64,000 bases of DNA from Capra hircus. Taxonomy: Eukaryota; Chordata; Mammalia; Artiodactyla; Bovidae. The notes below the pieces were generated by a model. It saw nothing but the letters and a program-made list of their open reading frames with translations, was not told the DNA's origin and made no database searches. Below are positions 11,485 to 23,040 of the stretch, piece by piece. The first letter of the stretch is position 1. Each line of letters opens with the position of its first letter. The position numbers were made by a program, and so were the translations under genes. The stretch is taken from assembly GCF_001704415.2 (NCBI RefSeq), contig NW_017189517.1:7761167-7825166 (forward strand), in the 5' to 3' direction.

Positions 11485-12405
11485 ATACCACTGAGAAATT
11501 AAAGGAAAAATGAGGAAAGCATAGGGAAGATCAAAGACAAAGGAATAGCATTGTCCCTCACAAATTGCCTCCCACAGCACAATCATATTTTGTACTAGGT
11601 GAGAAAAGGTCATTGAATGTTCACATACACCCCTTTCTCTTTAAAACGAGTTTCATGTAAAAACAAACAAAAAACAGTTTAGTTTATTTGGTAATTTGCT
11701 TCCTGCCTTCCCAAACACAAGGACTGGTTTCAGGGTTAATAAGTACACAAGGAGGAAATTCAGAACTTATAGAGTGATGTTCCTTCGAGGGTTTTGTGAT
11801 CTCAAGAAAAATGCTGGGCTTCTAAGTGGTGATGGGAGAAATCACTTAGTGAGTAAACAAAGTTGTAGCAGCATATTATAAAACAGAGCATGTGGCAAAA
11901 AACATTTTGGCAATTGACACTGTAGAATTGCCAATTGGGAGAGCCTGTTTTTGCAACTAGTTGAAGAAGTGAGAAAACCAAATGATAAGATATCACTTTG
12001 TCTTTTGCCAAACAAATGGAGCAAGGAGGCGGATTCCCTTTAGTGAAGATGGTTCAGACTGGTGGGATGTATTATACAAACCAGGCCATATAGGCCCAGC
12101 CTCCTGGGAGGATTACGTGGCTTCAGAGCCCAAGTAGTATGGAGCCTTACATAAAGGATGCCCTCAGAACATGTCTGAGGAAGAAGTGAGGTCCAGAATC
12201 TCCTCAAGCAGCTCATTCTTTAATGATTTAGCTCCGGGAAAGCTGGTTAATGCCAGTAAAGCTCAGACCATGAATTAGAAAATCAACCTATTAATTAACA
12301 GGGAAAATATAAGTCAAATGATGACTCATATTCATATTAGCACCCCCTCCCCAGGAAGAGAAGCCTTCTCCAATGCATTGGGGGTGTGCACTTGGTCAGT
12401 TATTT
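11485..12405. other. Unique sequence with an AT/homeodomain-word cluster
   Basis: No repeat recognised. Between 12200 and 12330 several TAAT-core words cluster (TTTAATGATTTAG, GGTTAATGCC, ATGAATTAG, TTAATTAAC), resembling conserved non-coding sequence. No frame with splice support. Confidence 0.4.
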
Positions 12406-12407
12406 CA

Positions 12408-12855
12408 TTTTTACTTTGACATAATTTAAAAAATAGAAAGATATTGCACGAATAGTGTAAGGAACTACCCTGTGCCATGTATCCTTTATTTCCTCTACCC
12501 CGATCCATCAACCATTTGCATTTTCCCCATTTGTATGTACTTATCTCTGTCTTTCTTTCTCTTTATCTCTCTGCCTGTACACAGACACACGCACATATAT
12601 TTTTCTGAATCATATGGCAATAATTAAGAGATATGGTGCCCTGCAAATGCTTCAGTGTATATTTCCTGAAAACAAGGATAAACACAGTACCATTATCAAA
12701 ATCAGAAAATTTAACTTTGATACAAACCAATTCTGTTTTCAGATTTGTAGTCTGTTTTCACATTTAGCCGGTTATCCTAATAATGTCCTGTAGAGCTAAT
12801 GTTTTGCCTGATCTAGATTATAATTCAGTGTCATGCACTTGCAGTCATGTGAATT
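12408..12855 (-). mobile_element. Old L1 3' end (L1ME-like), antisense
   Basis: Reverse-strand 3' UTR phrases (GATACAAACCAATTCTG, CCTAATAATGTCC, TGCACTTGCAGTCATG) are typical of old L1 tails. Non-coding. Confidence 0.6.
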
Positions 12856-14290
12856 TTATCTCTTTTATTATTTTAATTGAGGTACAGTGGGCAGATGACA
12901 TTGTATTAGTTTCAGGGATACAGCATAACGATTCAATATTTGTATATATTGTGAAATGATCAACAAGTCCAGTTAACAACTGTCACCATACATAGTTACA
13001 GAATTTTTTTTCTTGTGATGGGAACTTGAGATCTAATCCTTTAGCAAACTTCAAATATACAATACAGTATTATTAACCATAGTCATCATGCTGTACATCC
13101 TGTGCACCCCTATGACTTATTTTATAACATGAGTTTGTACCTTTTGACTCCTTTCACCCATATTGCCCACCCTCCACCCCTTGACTCTGGCAATCACTAA
13201 TCTGTTCTCCGTATCTACAAATTTGGTGTTTTGTTTTTTTTTTTAAAGATTCCACACATAAGTGAGATCATGAGGTATTTGTTTTTCACTGACTTATTTC
13301 GCTTAGCATAATGCCCTCTAGGTCCCTCCAGGGTGTCACAAATGGCAAGGTTTCATTCCTTTTTAATGGCTAAATAATATTCCATTGTATATATACATAC
13401 AACAGCTTCTTTGTTCATTCATCTTTTGGTGGGCACTCAGGTTGTTTCCATGTCTTCTTTTTGAATTAGTGTTTTTAATTTCTTTGGATATATACCCAGG
13501 AGTGAAAATGCTTATCCTATGGTAACTCTCTTTTAACTCTATTTTTAATTTTTTGAGAAACCTCTGTACTGTTTTCCACAGTGGTTACACCAGTTTACAT
13601 TCTCACCAACAGTGTAGGAGGGTTCCTTTTTTTCCATGTCCTTACCAGCACTTACTTGTTATCTGGTCTTTTTGATTCTAACAGGTGACATTTCATGTGG
13701 TTTGACTTACATTTCCCCAATGGAATTTTATCTTCTTTAATTTGGAATAGTTCTTCAGACTTTCTTTGCTACCTTGATCTTGAGATTATTGAAGAATATA
13801 TGCCAGTTATTTTGTAGCTTGTCCCTCAATATGAGTTCGTCTGATGTTTCTTCATGATTAGATGCAAGGTTATGTATTTTTTGGCAGAAATAAATACGAC
13901 AAGAGTGATATTATGGCTTTCTCAGTGCATCATATAATTTTGATGCTAATGTAAATGGAATTGTTTCTTTTAAAATTTCATTTGATAACTTTTTCCTTTT
14001 AGTATATAAAGATACAATTGATCTTTGTGTATTGATGTCATATCCTGACACTTTACTGAATTCACTTATGAGTTCTAGTAATTAATTTGGAAATTCTTTT
14101 CAATTATCTGTGTAAACAATGATGGCAACTGCAAATAGAGATTAATTTCTTCTATTCCAATCTTTAATTTTTTTCTTACTATATTAGATCTTCTAATACA
14201 ATGTTGAATAAAAATGGCAAGAATTTAAAAATTGCCTTATTACTGAAAACAGCATGCAATATTAGCTGGAGGGTTTTTTAAAGATACATA

Positions 14291-14512
14291 ATTGACCATT
14301 GAACAATGTGAGGGTTAGATAGATCAGCCCTCTGCACAGCTGAAAATCTGCTTATAAAAGGCAGCCAGCCCTCTGTAAACACAGTTCCTCCATATCTGTG
14401 GTTTTGTATTTGCAGATTCAACCAACTGTGGTGGGTACAGTACTGTAGTATTTACTATTGAAAAAAATCCAGGACTTGTGCAGTTCAAGCTCAACTGTTC
14501 AAAAATCAACTG
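14291..14512. mobile_element. Tigger/MER2-like non-autonomous DNA transposon
   Basis: The ends are imperfect inverted repeats (ATTGACCATTGAACAATG at left; ACTGTTCAAAAATCAACTG at right) flanked by TA on both sides, as in Tc1/mariner-class insertions. Internal CTCCATATCTGTGG, GATTCAACCAACTGTGG and GTACAGTACTGTAG suit this group. No transposase is encoded. Confidence 0.75.
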
Positions 14513-14765
14513 TACTTTATAAGATCAAGGAAGCATCCTTCTATTCTTCTATTCCTGGCTTTCTTGGAGTTGATATTATGAAAGGGTATTTAATTTTGTC
14601 AAGATACTTTCTGCATCTATGAGATAAATGTGTTTATTATTTTAGTCAATTAGTATGTTGGTTAATGTTGGTTGATTTTGAAGTGTTACTCCAACTCTGT
14701 ATTTATGGGATAAGCCCCTCATGGCCTTGATGTATTATCCCTTTTATGTCTTGACTGAATTATCT

Positions 14766-14942
14766 TTGGTAACATTGGCTCAGATGATAAAGAATCTGCC
14801 TGCAATGCAGGAGACCTGGGTTCAATCCCTGGGTTGGGAAGAGCACCTGGAGAAGGAAATGGCAACCCAGTATTCTTGTCTGGAGAATCCTCATGGACAG
14901 AGGAGCCTGGCTGGCTACAGTCCATGGGGTTGCAAAAGCATA
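14766..14942 (+). mobile_element. Bov-tA SINE, head-truncated
   Basis: The first bases of the tRNA-like head are lost (it starts at TGGCTCAGATGATAAAG). The body is intact up to CAGTCCATGGGGTTGC and the tail is short. It lies in the ancient antisense L1. Confidence 0.92.
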
Positions 14943-15067
14943 GCTTTCTTTTTCTATAATGTTTTACGTGGCTTTCATATCAGGATAATGCTGATTTCAC
15001 AGAAAAAATTGAAAAAGTTACTGTCCCTCCTATTTTTGAGAAGTGTTTGACTAGAAGTGGTGTTTTT

Positions 15068-15240
15068 GGGGACTTCCCTGTAGTCCAGTAAGACTCTGAG
15101 CTTCTAATGCAGGGGGCCAGGTTTGATCCTTGGTCAGGGAGCTAGATCCCACATGACTCAGCTGAAAACGTCCCACATGCTACAACTAAGACCAAGTGCA
15201 GCCAAATAAATAAATGAATAAATAAATATTTTTTTTAAAA
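15068..15240 (+). mobile_element. CHR-type (CHR-2) tRNA-derived SINE
   Basis: GGGACTTCCCTGTAGTCCAG, TAATGCAGGGGGCCAGG, GATCCTTGGTCAGGGAGC and CTAGATCCCACATG lead to an (AATA)n plus poly-A tail. It shares its tRNA head with Bov-tA but has a different body, the cetartiodactyl CHR layout. Confidence 0.88.
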
Positions 15241-16030
15241 AAGAAATGGTACTTTTTCCTTCCTTAATTTTTAGAATTCACCAGTGAAGCTATCAGGGCC
15301 TAGAGTTTTCTTTGTGAGAAAGTTCAATGTGTTAATAGATAGTGTAATATTCAGATGCTATATTTCTTCTTGGGGGGCTTTGTATTTCAAGAAATTTGTT
15401 AATTCTGAGATGTTGAATTTTGATGTGTAAAACTATTCATGAAAACTTCTTTTTATCATTTTAATGACTGTAGGATCTATATTGATGTCCCCTTATTCCT
15501 GATATTGATATTTAGTCTTTTTTTTTTAACTTTTTCCCATATTGGTATTTTCCAAAAACTAGCTTGTAGTTTTATTGATTTTTCTCTATTATTTTTCTTT
15601 TTTCTATGCAACTGACTGATTTCTGCTTTATCTATGTTATATTTTTACTTCTTATTTTGGGTTAAATTTGCTCTTGTTTTGTTCATTTTTTAAGGTGGAA
15701 ATTTAGATCATTGAAATGAAATCATTCTTTTTTTACTATAAGCTTTCAACGTGCCAAATTTCCCTCTAAGCATTGCTTTAGCTGCATCCCACAAAATTTA
15801 ATCTTTTGTATGTTCATTTTAATTTAATACAAAATATTTTAAAATTTCCCTTGCTCAATAAGAATCATATAGAACCATATTTAGAAGTGTTTGTTTAATT
15901 TCAAAATACTTGAAGACTTTTCAGGTATCCTTTTGGTACTTATTTCTAATTAAAACTTATTGTAGTCAGAGATCATTAATCATATCAGTTCAATCATTGA
16001 AAATTATTTAGACTTACTTTATGGCCCATA

Positions 16031-16301
16031 GAGAAGGCAATGGCAACCCACTCCAGTACTCTTGCCTGGAAAACCCCATGGACGGAGGAGCCTGGTGGGC
16101 TGCAGTCCATGGGGTCGCGAAGAGTCGGACACAACTGAGCAATTTCACTTTCACTTTTCACTTTCATGCATTGGAGAAGGACATGGCAACCCACTCCAGT
16201 GTTCTTGCCTGGAGAATCCCAGGGACGGGGGAGCCTGGTGGGCTGCCGTCTATGGGGTCGCACAGAGTTGGACACGACTGAAGTGACTTAGCAGCAACAG
16301 C
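16031..16301 (+). mobile_element. BOV-A2 SINE (dimeric) with TSD
   Basis: Two Bov-A monomers (starting at about 16031 and 16172) are joined by TTTCACTTTCACTTTTCAC and end in a CAGCAACAGC tail. ACTTTATGGCCCATA (16016-16030) and ACTTTAAGGCCCATA (16302-16316) are its duplications with one mismatch. Two overlapping plus-strand frames are SINE translations. Confidence 0.97.
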
Positions 16302-16587
16302 ACTTTAAGGCCCATAACATAGTATATATTGGTAAATATTCCATATGCTATTGAAAATAATTTTTACTTTGTTATTTTTGGATGGAATATTCTGCAAGTG
16401 TTAATTAGGTCAAGTTGATTGATGGTACTATTCAAGTATATCATATTTTCTGTCTAATTAGTTCTATAATGATTGAGAATTTGGTGTTAAAACATCCAAC
16501 ATAATTGTAGTCTGATCTGTTATTTCTTTAAGTTTTATTAGACTTTTCTCATGTATTTTGAAACTCTGTTGGCATACATATTTAGAA

Positions 16588-16918
16588 AAGTGAAAGTGAA
16601 AGTTGCTCAGTCATGTCCAACTCTTGGTGACCCCATGGACTGTAGCCTGTCAGGCTCCTCTGTCCAAGGAATTCTCCAGGCAAGAATACTGGAGAGGGTT
16701 GCTGTTCTCTTCTCCAGGGGATCTTGCCAACCCAGGGATGGAACTCAGGTCTCCTGCATTGCAGGCAGCTTCTTTACCAGCTCAGCCACAAGGGAAGCCC
16801 AAGAATACTGGAGTGGGTAGCCTATTCCTTCTCCAGAGGATCTTCCCGACCCAGGAATTGAACCAGGATCTCCTGCATTGAAGGTGGATTCTTTCCAACT
16901 GAGCTATGAGGAAAGCCC
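16588..16918 (-). mobile_element. Bov-tA SINE with duplicated head, TSD
   Basis: The element holds a second head/body piece (16800-16918) joined to the first by AGGGAAGCCC. Both are bracketed by one perfect 15-base duplication CATACATATTTAGAA (16573-16587 and 16919-16933), so the composite was inserted as a unit. Confidence 0.95.
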
Positions 16919-17588
16919 CATACATATTTAGAATTGTTCTTTATTTTCAATGATTTAGCCCCCTTTTTTTCACTCTTGATAATATTTCTCATTCTGAAGC
17001 CTACTTTGTCCAATATTAGTATGGATAGTCCATCTTTCTTTTGATTGCTGTTTGCATGATGTATCATGTCCTATCATTTTACTTTTACCCAACTGTGTCT
17101 TTACATTCAAAATGGGTTTCTTACAGCATATAATTGAATCTTGAGCATATAATTGAATCTTGCTTTTTTATACAATATGTCCACCTTTGATTATTATTTG
17201 GTAGTTTCAGACTATTTGCATTTAATGTGTTTCATTATTTTTCAATGAGTTCTCTATAGATTAAAACATGTATCTTTAATTTATCGTGGTCTGCATGGAA
17301 TTAATACTATGTTATTTCACATAAAATATTATAAACTTTTATCTGCACAATTCCATTTTACTTCATGTCTCTTGTCCTATAGTTTTAATATATATTACAT
17401 TATGTATGTTAGAAATACAGCAAACTAAAATTTAAGAGAAAGTTATATGGGCTTTATATTTACTAACATATCAATATTTACTAATTCAAGAGCTCTTAAA
17501 TACATTGTGGAGATGTGAGTTATCATGTAGTGTCCTTTCTCTTCAGTCTGAATAACTTTCATAGGTCTAGTGGTGGCATAGTCTCAGC

Positions 17589-20500
17589 ATTTTTTTCTTT
17601 CTTTTTTTTCAGTTTCATTTATTTATTTTACTTTACAATATTGTATTGGTTTTGCAATACATTGACATGAATCTGCCATGAGTGTACATGTGTTCCCCAT
17701 CCTGAACCCCCCTCCCACATCCCTCCCCATACCATCCCTCTGGGTCATCCCAGTGCACCAGCCCCAAGAACCCTGTACCATGCATCGAACCTGGACTGGC
17801 AGTTCATTTCACATGTGATAATTTACATGTTTCAATGCTATTCTCCCAAATTATCTCACCCTCGCCCTCTCCCACAGAGTCCAAAAGACTGTTCTATACA
17901 TCTGCGTCTCTTTTGCTATCTCGCATATAGGGTTATTGTTACCACCTTTCTAAATTCCATATATGTGTGTTAGTATACTGTATTGGTGTTTTTCTTTCTG
18001 GCTTACTTCACTCTGTATAGTAGGCTCCAGTTTCACCCACCTCATTAGAACTGATTCAAATGTATTCTTTTTAATGGCTGAGTAATATTCCATTGTGTAT
18101 ATGTACCACTGCTTTCTTATCCATTCTTCTGCTGATGGACATATAGGTTGCTTCCATGTCCTGGCTATTATAGACAGTGCTGTGATGAACATTGGGGGTA
18201 CACGTGTCTCTTTCCATTCTGGTTTCCTCAGAGTGTATGCCCAGTAGTGGGATTGCTGTGTAGTATGGCAGTTCTATTTCCAGTTTATTAAGGAATCTCC
18301 ACACTGTTCTCCATAGTGGCTGTACTAGTTTACATTCCCATCAATAGTGTAAGAGAGTTCCCTTTTCTCCACACCCTCTCCAGCATTTATTGCTTGTAGG
18401 CTTTTGGATAGCAGCCATTCTGACTGGTGTGAAAAGGTACCTCATTGTGGTTTTGATTTGCATTTCTCTGATAATGAGTGATGTTGAGCATCTTTTCATG
18501 TGTTTGTTAGCCATCTGTATGTCTTTTTTGGAGAAATGTCTGTTTAGGTCTTTGGCCCACTTTTTGATTGGGTCATTTATTTTTCTGGAATTGAGCTGCA
18601 GGAGTTGCTTGTATATTGTTGAAATTAATTCTTTGTCTGTTGCTTTGTTTGCTGTTATTTTCTCCCATCCTGAAGGCTGTCTTTTCACCTTGCTTATAGT
18701 TTCCTTTGTTGTGCAGAAGCTTTTAAGTTTAATTAGGTACCACTTGTTTATTTCTGCTTTTATTTCCAATATTCTGGGAGGTGGGTCATAGAGGATTCTG
18801 CTGTGATTTATGTCAGAGAATGTTTTGCCTATGTTTTCCTCTAGGAGTTTTATAGTTTCTGGTCTTACGTTTAGATCTTTAATCCATTTTGAGTTTATTT
18901 TTGTGCATGGTGTTAGAAAGTGTTCTAGTTTCATTCTTTTACAAGTGGTTGACCAGTTTTCCCAGCACCACTTGTTAAAGAGATTGTCTTTTTTCCATTG
19001 TATATTCTTGCCTCCTTTGTCAAAGATAAGGTGTCCATAGGTGTGTGGAGATATCTCTAGGCTTTCTATTTTGTTCCATTGATCTATTTTTCTGTCTTTG
19101 TGCCAGTACCGTACTATCTTGATGACTGTGGCTTTGTAGTAGAGCCTGAAGTCAGGCAGGTTGATTCCTCCGGTTCCATTCTTCTTTCTCAAGATTGCTT
19201 TGGCTATTCAAGGTTTTTTGTATTTCCATACAAATTGTGAAATTATTTGTTCTAGTTCTCGGAAAAATACCGTTGGTAGCTTGATAGGGATTGCATTGAA
19301 TCTATAGATTGCTTTGGGTAGTATACTTATTTTCACAATATTGATTCTTCTGGTCCATGAACACAGTATATTTCTCCATCTATTTGTGTCCTCTTTGATT
19401 TCTTTCACCAATATTTTATAGTTTTCTATATATAGGTCTTTTGTTTCTTGAGGTAGATATATTCCTAAGTATTTTATTCTTTTCATTGCAATGGTGAATG
19501 GAATTGTTTCCTTAATTTCTCTTTCTGTTTTGTCATTGTTAGTGCATAGGAATGCAAGGGATTTCTGTGTGTTTACTTTATATCCTGTAACTTTACTGTG
19601 CTCATTGATTAGCTCTAGTAATTTTCTGGTGGAGTCTTCAGGGTTTTCTATATAGAGGATCATGTCATCTGCAAATAGTTAGAGTTTTACTTCTTCTTTT
19701 CCAATTTGGATTTCTTTTATTTATTTTTTTGCTCTGATTGCTGTGGCCAAAACTTCCAAAACTATGTTGAATAGTAGTGGTGAGGGTGGGCACACTTGTT
19801 TTGTTCCTGACTTTAGGGGAAATGCTTTCAGTTTTTTACCATTGAGGAAAATGTTTGCTGAGGGTTTGTCATATATAGGTTTAATTATGTTGAGTTATGT
19901 TCCTCCTATTCCTGCTTTCTGGAGGATGTTTATCATAAAAGGATGTTGAATTTTGTCACAGGCTTTCTCTGAATCTATTGAGATAATCATATGGGTTTTA
20001 TTTTCTGATTTGTTAATGTGATGTATTACATTGACTGATTTGTGGATATTGAAGAATCCTTGCATCCCTGGGATAAAGCCCACTTGGTTATGATGTATAA
20101 TCTTTTTAATGTGTTGTTCGATTCTGATTGCTAGAATTTTGATAAGGATTTTTGCATCTATGTTCATCAGCGATATTGGCCTGTAGTTTTCTTTATTGTG
20201 GCATCTTTGTCAGGTTTTGATATTAGGGTGATGGTGGCCTCATAGAATGAGTTTGGAAGTTTACCTTCCTCTGCAATTTTCTGGAAGAGTTTGAGTAGGA
20301 TAGGTGTTAACTCTTCTCTAAAATTTTGGTAAAATTCAACTGTGAAGCTGTCTCGTCCTGGGCTTTTGTTTGTTGGAAGATTTTTGATTACAGTTTCAAT
20401 TCCCATGCTTGTGTTGGGTCTGTTAAGATTTTCTATTTCTTCCTGGTTTAGTTTTGGAAAGTTTTACTTTTTAAAGAATTTGTCGATTTCTTCCAGGTTG

Positions 20501-21058
20501 TCCACTTCATTGGCATATAGTTGCTGATAGTAGTCTCTTATGATCCTTTGTATTTCTGTGTTGTCTGTTGTGATCTCTCCATTTTCATTTCTAAATTTGT
20601 TGATTTGCTTTTCCTCCCTTTGTTTCTTGATGAGTCTGGTTAATGGTTTGTCAATTTTATTTAACTTCTCAAAGAACCAGCTTTTGGCTTTGTTGATTTT
20701 TGCTATGGTCTCTTTTGTTTCTTTTGCATTTATTTCTGCCCTAATTTTTGTGATTTCCTTCCTTCTACAAACCCGGGGGTTCTTCATTTGTTCCTTTTCT
20801 AGTTGCTTTAGGTGTAGAGTTAGGTTATTTATTTGACTTTTTTCTTGTTTCTTGAGATAAGCCTGTATTGCTATGAACCTTCCCCTTGGCCCTGCTTTTA
20901 CAGTGTCCCATAGGTTTTGGGTTGTTGTGTTTTCATTTTCATTCGTTTCTATGCATATTTTAATTTCCTTTTTGATTTCATCTGTGATTTATTGATTATT
21001 CAGCAGCGTGTTGTTCAGCCTCCATTTATTGGAATTTTTAATAGTTTTTCTCTTGTTA
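17589..21058 (-). mobile_element. L1-BT-type LINE, 5'-truncated, antisense
   Basis: The longest L1 in the window. The plus strand starts with a poly-T tract (17589-17611), then the 3' UTR complement (ATTGTATTGGTTTTGC, CCCTCCCCATACCATCC), and continues through ORF2 to about 21058, where it stops within ORF2 at a BovB. It sits inside the older antisense L1, whose sequence ends at CTCAGCA. Confidence 0.95.
17950..21050 (-). pseudogene. L1 ORF2 (reverse transcriptase), truncated and inactivated
   Basis: This is the C-terminal part of the L1 endonuclease/reverse transcriptase; the N-terminal endonuclease is missing because of 5' truncation. Blocks in order on the minus strand are 20464-20787 (linker region, TDNTEIQRIIRDYYQQLY), 20167-20406 (NLPTNKSPGRDSFTVEFYQ), 19895-20167 (HHNQVGFIPGMQGFFNIHKS, DSEKACDKI), 19208-19663 (RT C-terminus), 18341-19192 (283 codons, ending GCGEKGTLLHY) and 17950-18304 (C-terminal tail, NGILLSH and WYIYTMEYYSAIKKN frames). 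A TAA codon (19679-19681) immediately precedes the L-F-A-D-D catalytic motif at 19664-19678, and a further stop truncates the C-terminal zinc-knuckle. The copy cannot make active protein. Confidence 0.93.
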
Positions 21059-21061
21059 GTT

Positions 21062-21804
21062 TTTTCAGTCACTCAGTCATGTCCAACTCTTTGTGACCCC
21101 ATGAATTGCAGCATGCCAGGCCTCTCTGTCCATCACCAACTCCCAGAGTTCACTCAAACTCATGTCCATTGAGTCGGTGATGCCATCCAGCCATCTCATC
21201 CTCTATCGTCCCCTTCTCCTCCTACCCCCAATCCCTCCCAGCATCAGAGTCTCTTCCAGTGAGTCAACTCTGCGCATGAGGTGGCCAAAGGTTGGAGTTT
21301 CAGCTTTAGCATCATTCCTTCCAAAGAACACCCAGGACTGATCTCCTTTAGAATGGACTGGTTGGATCTCCTTGTAGTCCAAGGGACTCTCAAGAGTCTT
21401 CTCCAACACCACAGTTCAAAAGCATCAATTCTTTGCTCAGCTTTCTTTATAGTCCAATTCTCACATCCATACATGACTACTGGAAAGACCATAGCTTTGA
21501 CTAGATGGACCTTTTTTTGGCACAGTAATGTCTCTGCTTTTTAATATTCTGTCTAGGTTGGTCATAACTTTCCTCCAAGGAGTAAGCATCTTTTAATTTC
21601 ATGGCTACAGTCATTTACTCCAAGTCACAGTGATTTTGGAGCCCCCCAAAATAAAGTCAGCCACTGTTTCCACTGTTTCCCAATCTATTTGCCATGAAGT
21701 AATGGAATGCCATGATCTTAGTTTTCTGAATGTTGAGCTTTAAGCCAACTTTTTTACTCTCCTCTTTCACTTTCATCAAGAGGTTCTTTAGTTCTTCACT
21801 TTCT
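21062..21804 (-). mobile_element. BovB LINE, 5'-truncated, antisense
   Basis: Two minus-strand frames overlap here (21244-21492 with MYGCENWTIKKAEQR, CWRRLLRVPW; 21203-21412 shifted), showing a frameshift in the C-terminal ORF. It carries the ILG-type block (GAGCCCCCCAAAATAAAG, 21640) shared with the 43-kb copy. The typical tail repeat is reduced. It abuts the L1-BT 5' end within four bases. Confidence 0.93.
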
Positions 21805-21859
21805 ACCTGCCCATATATAATTTTACAGCATTTATAAGGTTTTTCTAACGTATTCAGGT

Positions 21860-23040
21860 TAACTTTTTAAAAAAATTAAGACTTTATTTTTAGAGCCATT
21901 TTATGTTCAGAGTACAGTTAAAGGAAATGTACAGAAATTTCCATATACTCCTGCCCTCACGCATACATGCTTCCTCATTATCAACATCCTGCACCAGAAT
22001 GGTACATTTGTTGTTTAATAAATTAACTTCCATTGGAAAATCATAATCAACCAAAGGCCATAGTTTATATTATAGTTCACTCTTGGTGTTGTGCATTCTA
22101 TCCATTTAGACAAATGTATAATGGTTTTTGTCCATATGTATGGTATATTATAGAGTTTTCACTGCCCTAAAAATTCTTTGTGTGCTGCCTATTATCTATC
22201 TCTCCCTCCTCAACTCCTGGAAACCACTGAGATTTTTACAGTCTCCATAGTTTTGCCTTTTCCAAAATGTTATATAGTTGGAATCATATAGTATATAGAC
22301 TTTTCAGATCATCTTTCACTTAGCAATATGCTTTTAAAATTCTTCTATGTCTTTTCATGGCTTGATGGCTCATTTCTTTTTAGTGCTGAATAATATTCCA
22401 TTGTCTAGATATAACAATTGGTTTGCCTGTTGAAGAACATCTTGGTTGCTTCCGGATTTTGGCAATCATGAATAAAAATGCTGTAAACATCCATGCACAG
22501 GTTTTTGTGTGGCTATAAGTCTTCACTCTTTTGAGTAAATACCACAAAGCAAGATTCTTGGATCATATGATGAGAGTATGTTTAGTTTTGTAAGAAACTG
22601 CCCAACAGTCTTGCAAAGTGGCTGTAGTATTTTGCATTCCTACCAACAGTGAATAAGGGTTCCTGCTGCTTCCTGTCCTGGCCAGTATTCAGTGTTGTCA
22701 GTGTTCTAGATTTTGGCCATTCTAATACATGTATAGTGGTATCTCACTGCTGTTTTAATTTGAATTTTCCTGATGACATGTGGTGTGGAGCATCTTTTCA
22801 TATGATTATTTGCCATCTGTATATCTTCTTTGGTGAAGTGTCTGTTAAAGTCTTTGGCCCATTTTTTAATCGGGTTGTTTATTTTCTAATTGTTAAATTT
22901 CAAGGTTTCTTGTATTTTTTTGGATAACAATCCTTTATCAGATGTGTGCTTTAGAAATATTTCTCCCAATTTATGACTTGGCTTCTCATTTTCTTGACAT
23001 TGTCTTTCCCAGAACTATTCAGCTTAACTTTTATACAAAA
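21860..23040 (-). mobile_element. Older L1 3' half, antisense
   Basis: 3' UTR and ORF2 C-terminal region in reverse: AATAATATTCCATTGTC, GGTTGCTTCCGGATTTTGG, CCAACAGTGAATAAGGG, AAGTGTCTGTTAAAG. It parallels the block at 12860-13735 but is a different, diverged copy. A 92-codon plus-strand frame (22649-22927) is the antisense of L1 and not a gene. Confidence 0.82.

Larger units (their letters stand above)
12860..17588 (-). mobile_element. Ancient L1, antisense, broken by later insertions
   Basis: The 3' UTR and C-terminal ORF2 region (12860-13735; markers ATTCCATTGTATATATAC, CTCACCAACAGTGTAGG) are followed by ORF2 pieces at 13945-14289, 14515-14765, 14943-15067, 15242-16015, 16317-16572 and 16934-17588, in an order consistent with one element read in reverse. 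Only short degenerate frames remain. The block 13735-13945 looks like a different L1 3' UTR and could mark a second copy. Confidence 0.75.

Noticed and set aside
16021..16286. Overlapping 74-93 codon frames on both strands
   Set aside because: They are translations of the BOV-A2 SINE; the same peptide phrases recur at every Bov SINE in the window.
18390..19040. 133- and 76-codon plus-strand frames rich in L, F and S, looking like membrane proteins
   Set aside because: They are the antisense of L1 ORF2, whose A-rich coding strand yields F/L/S-rich complements.
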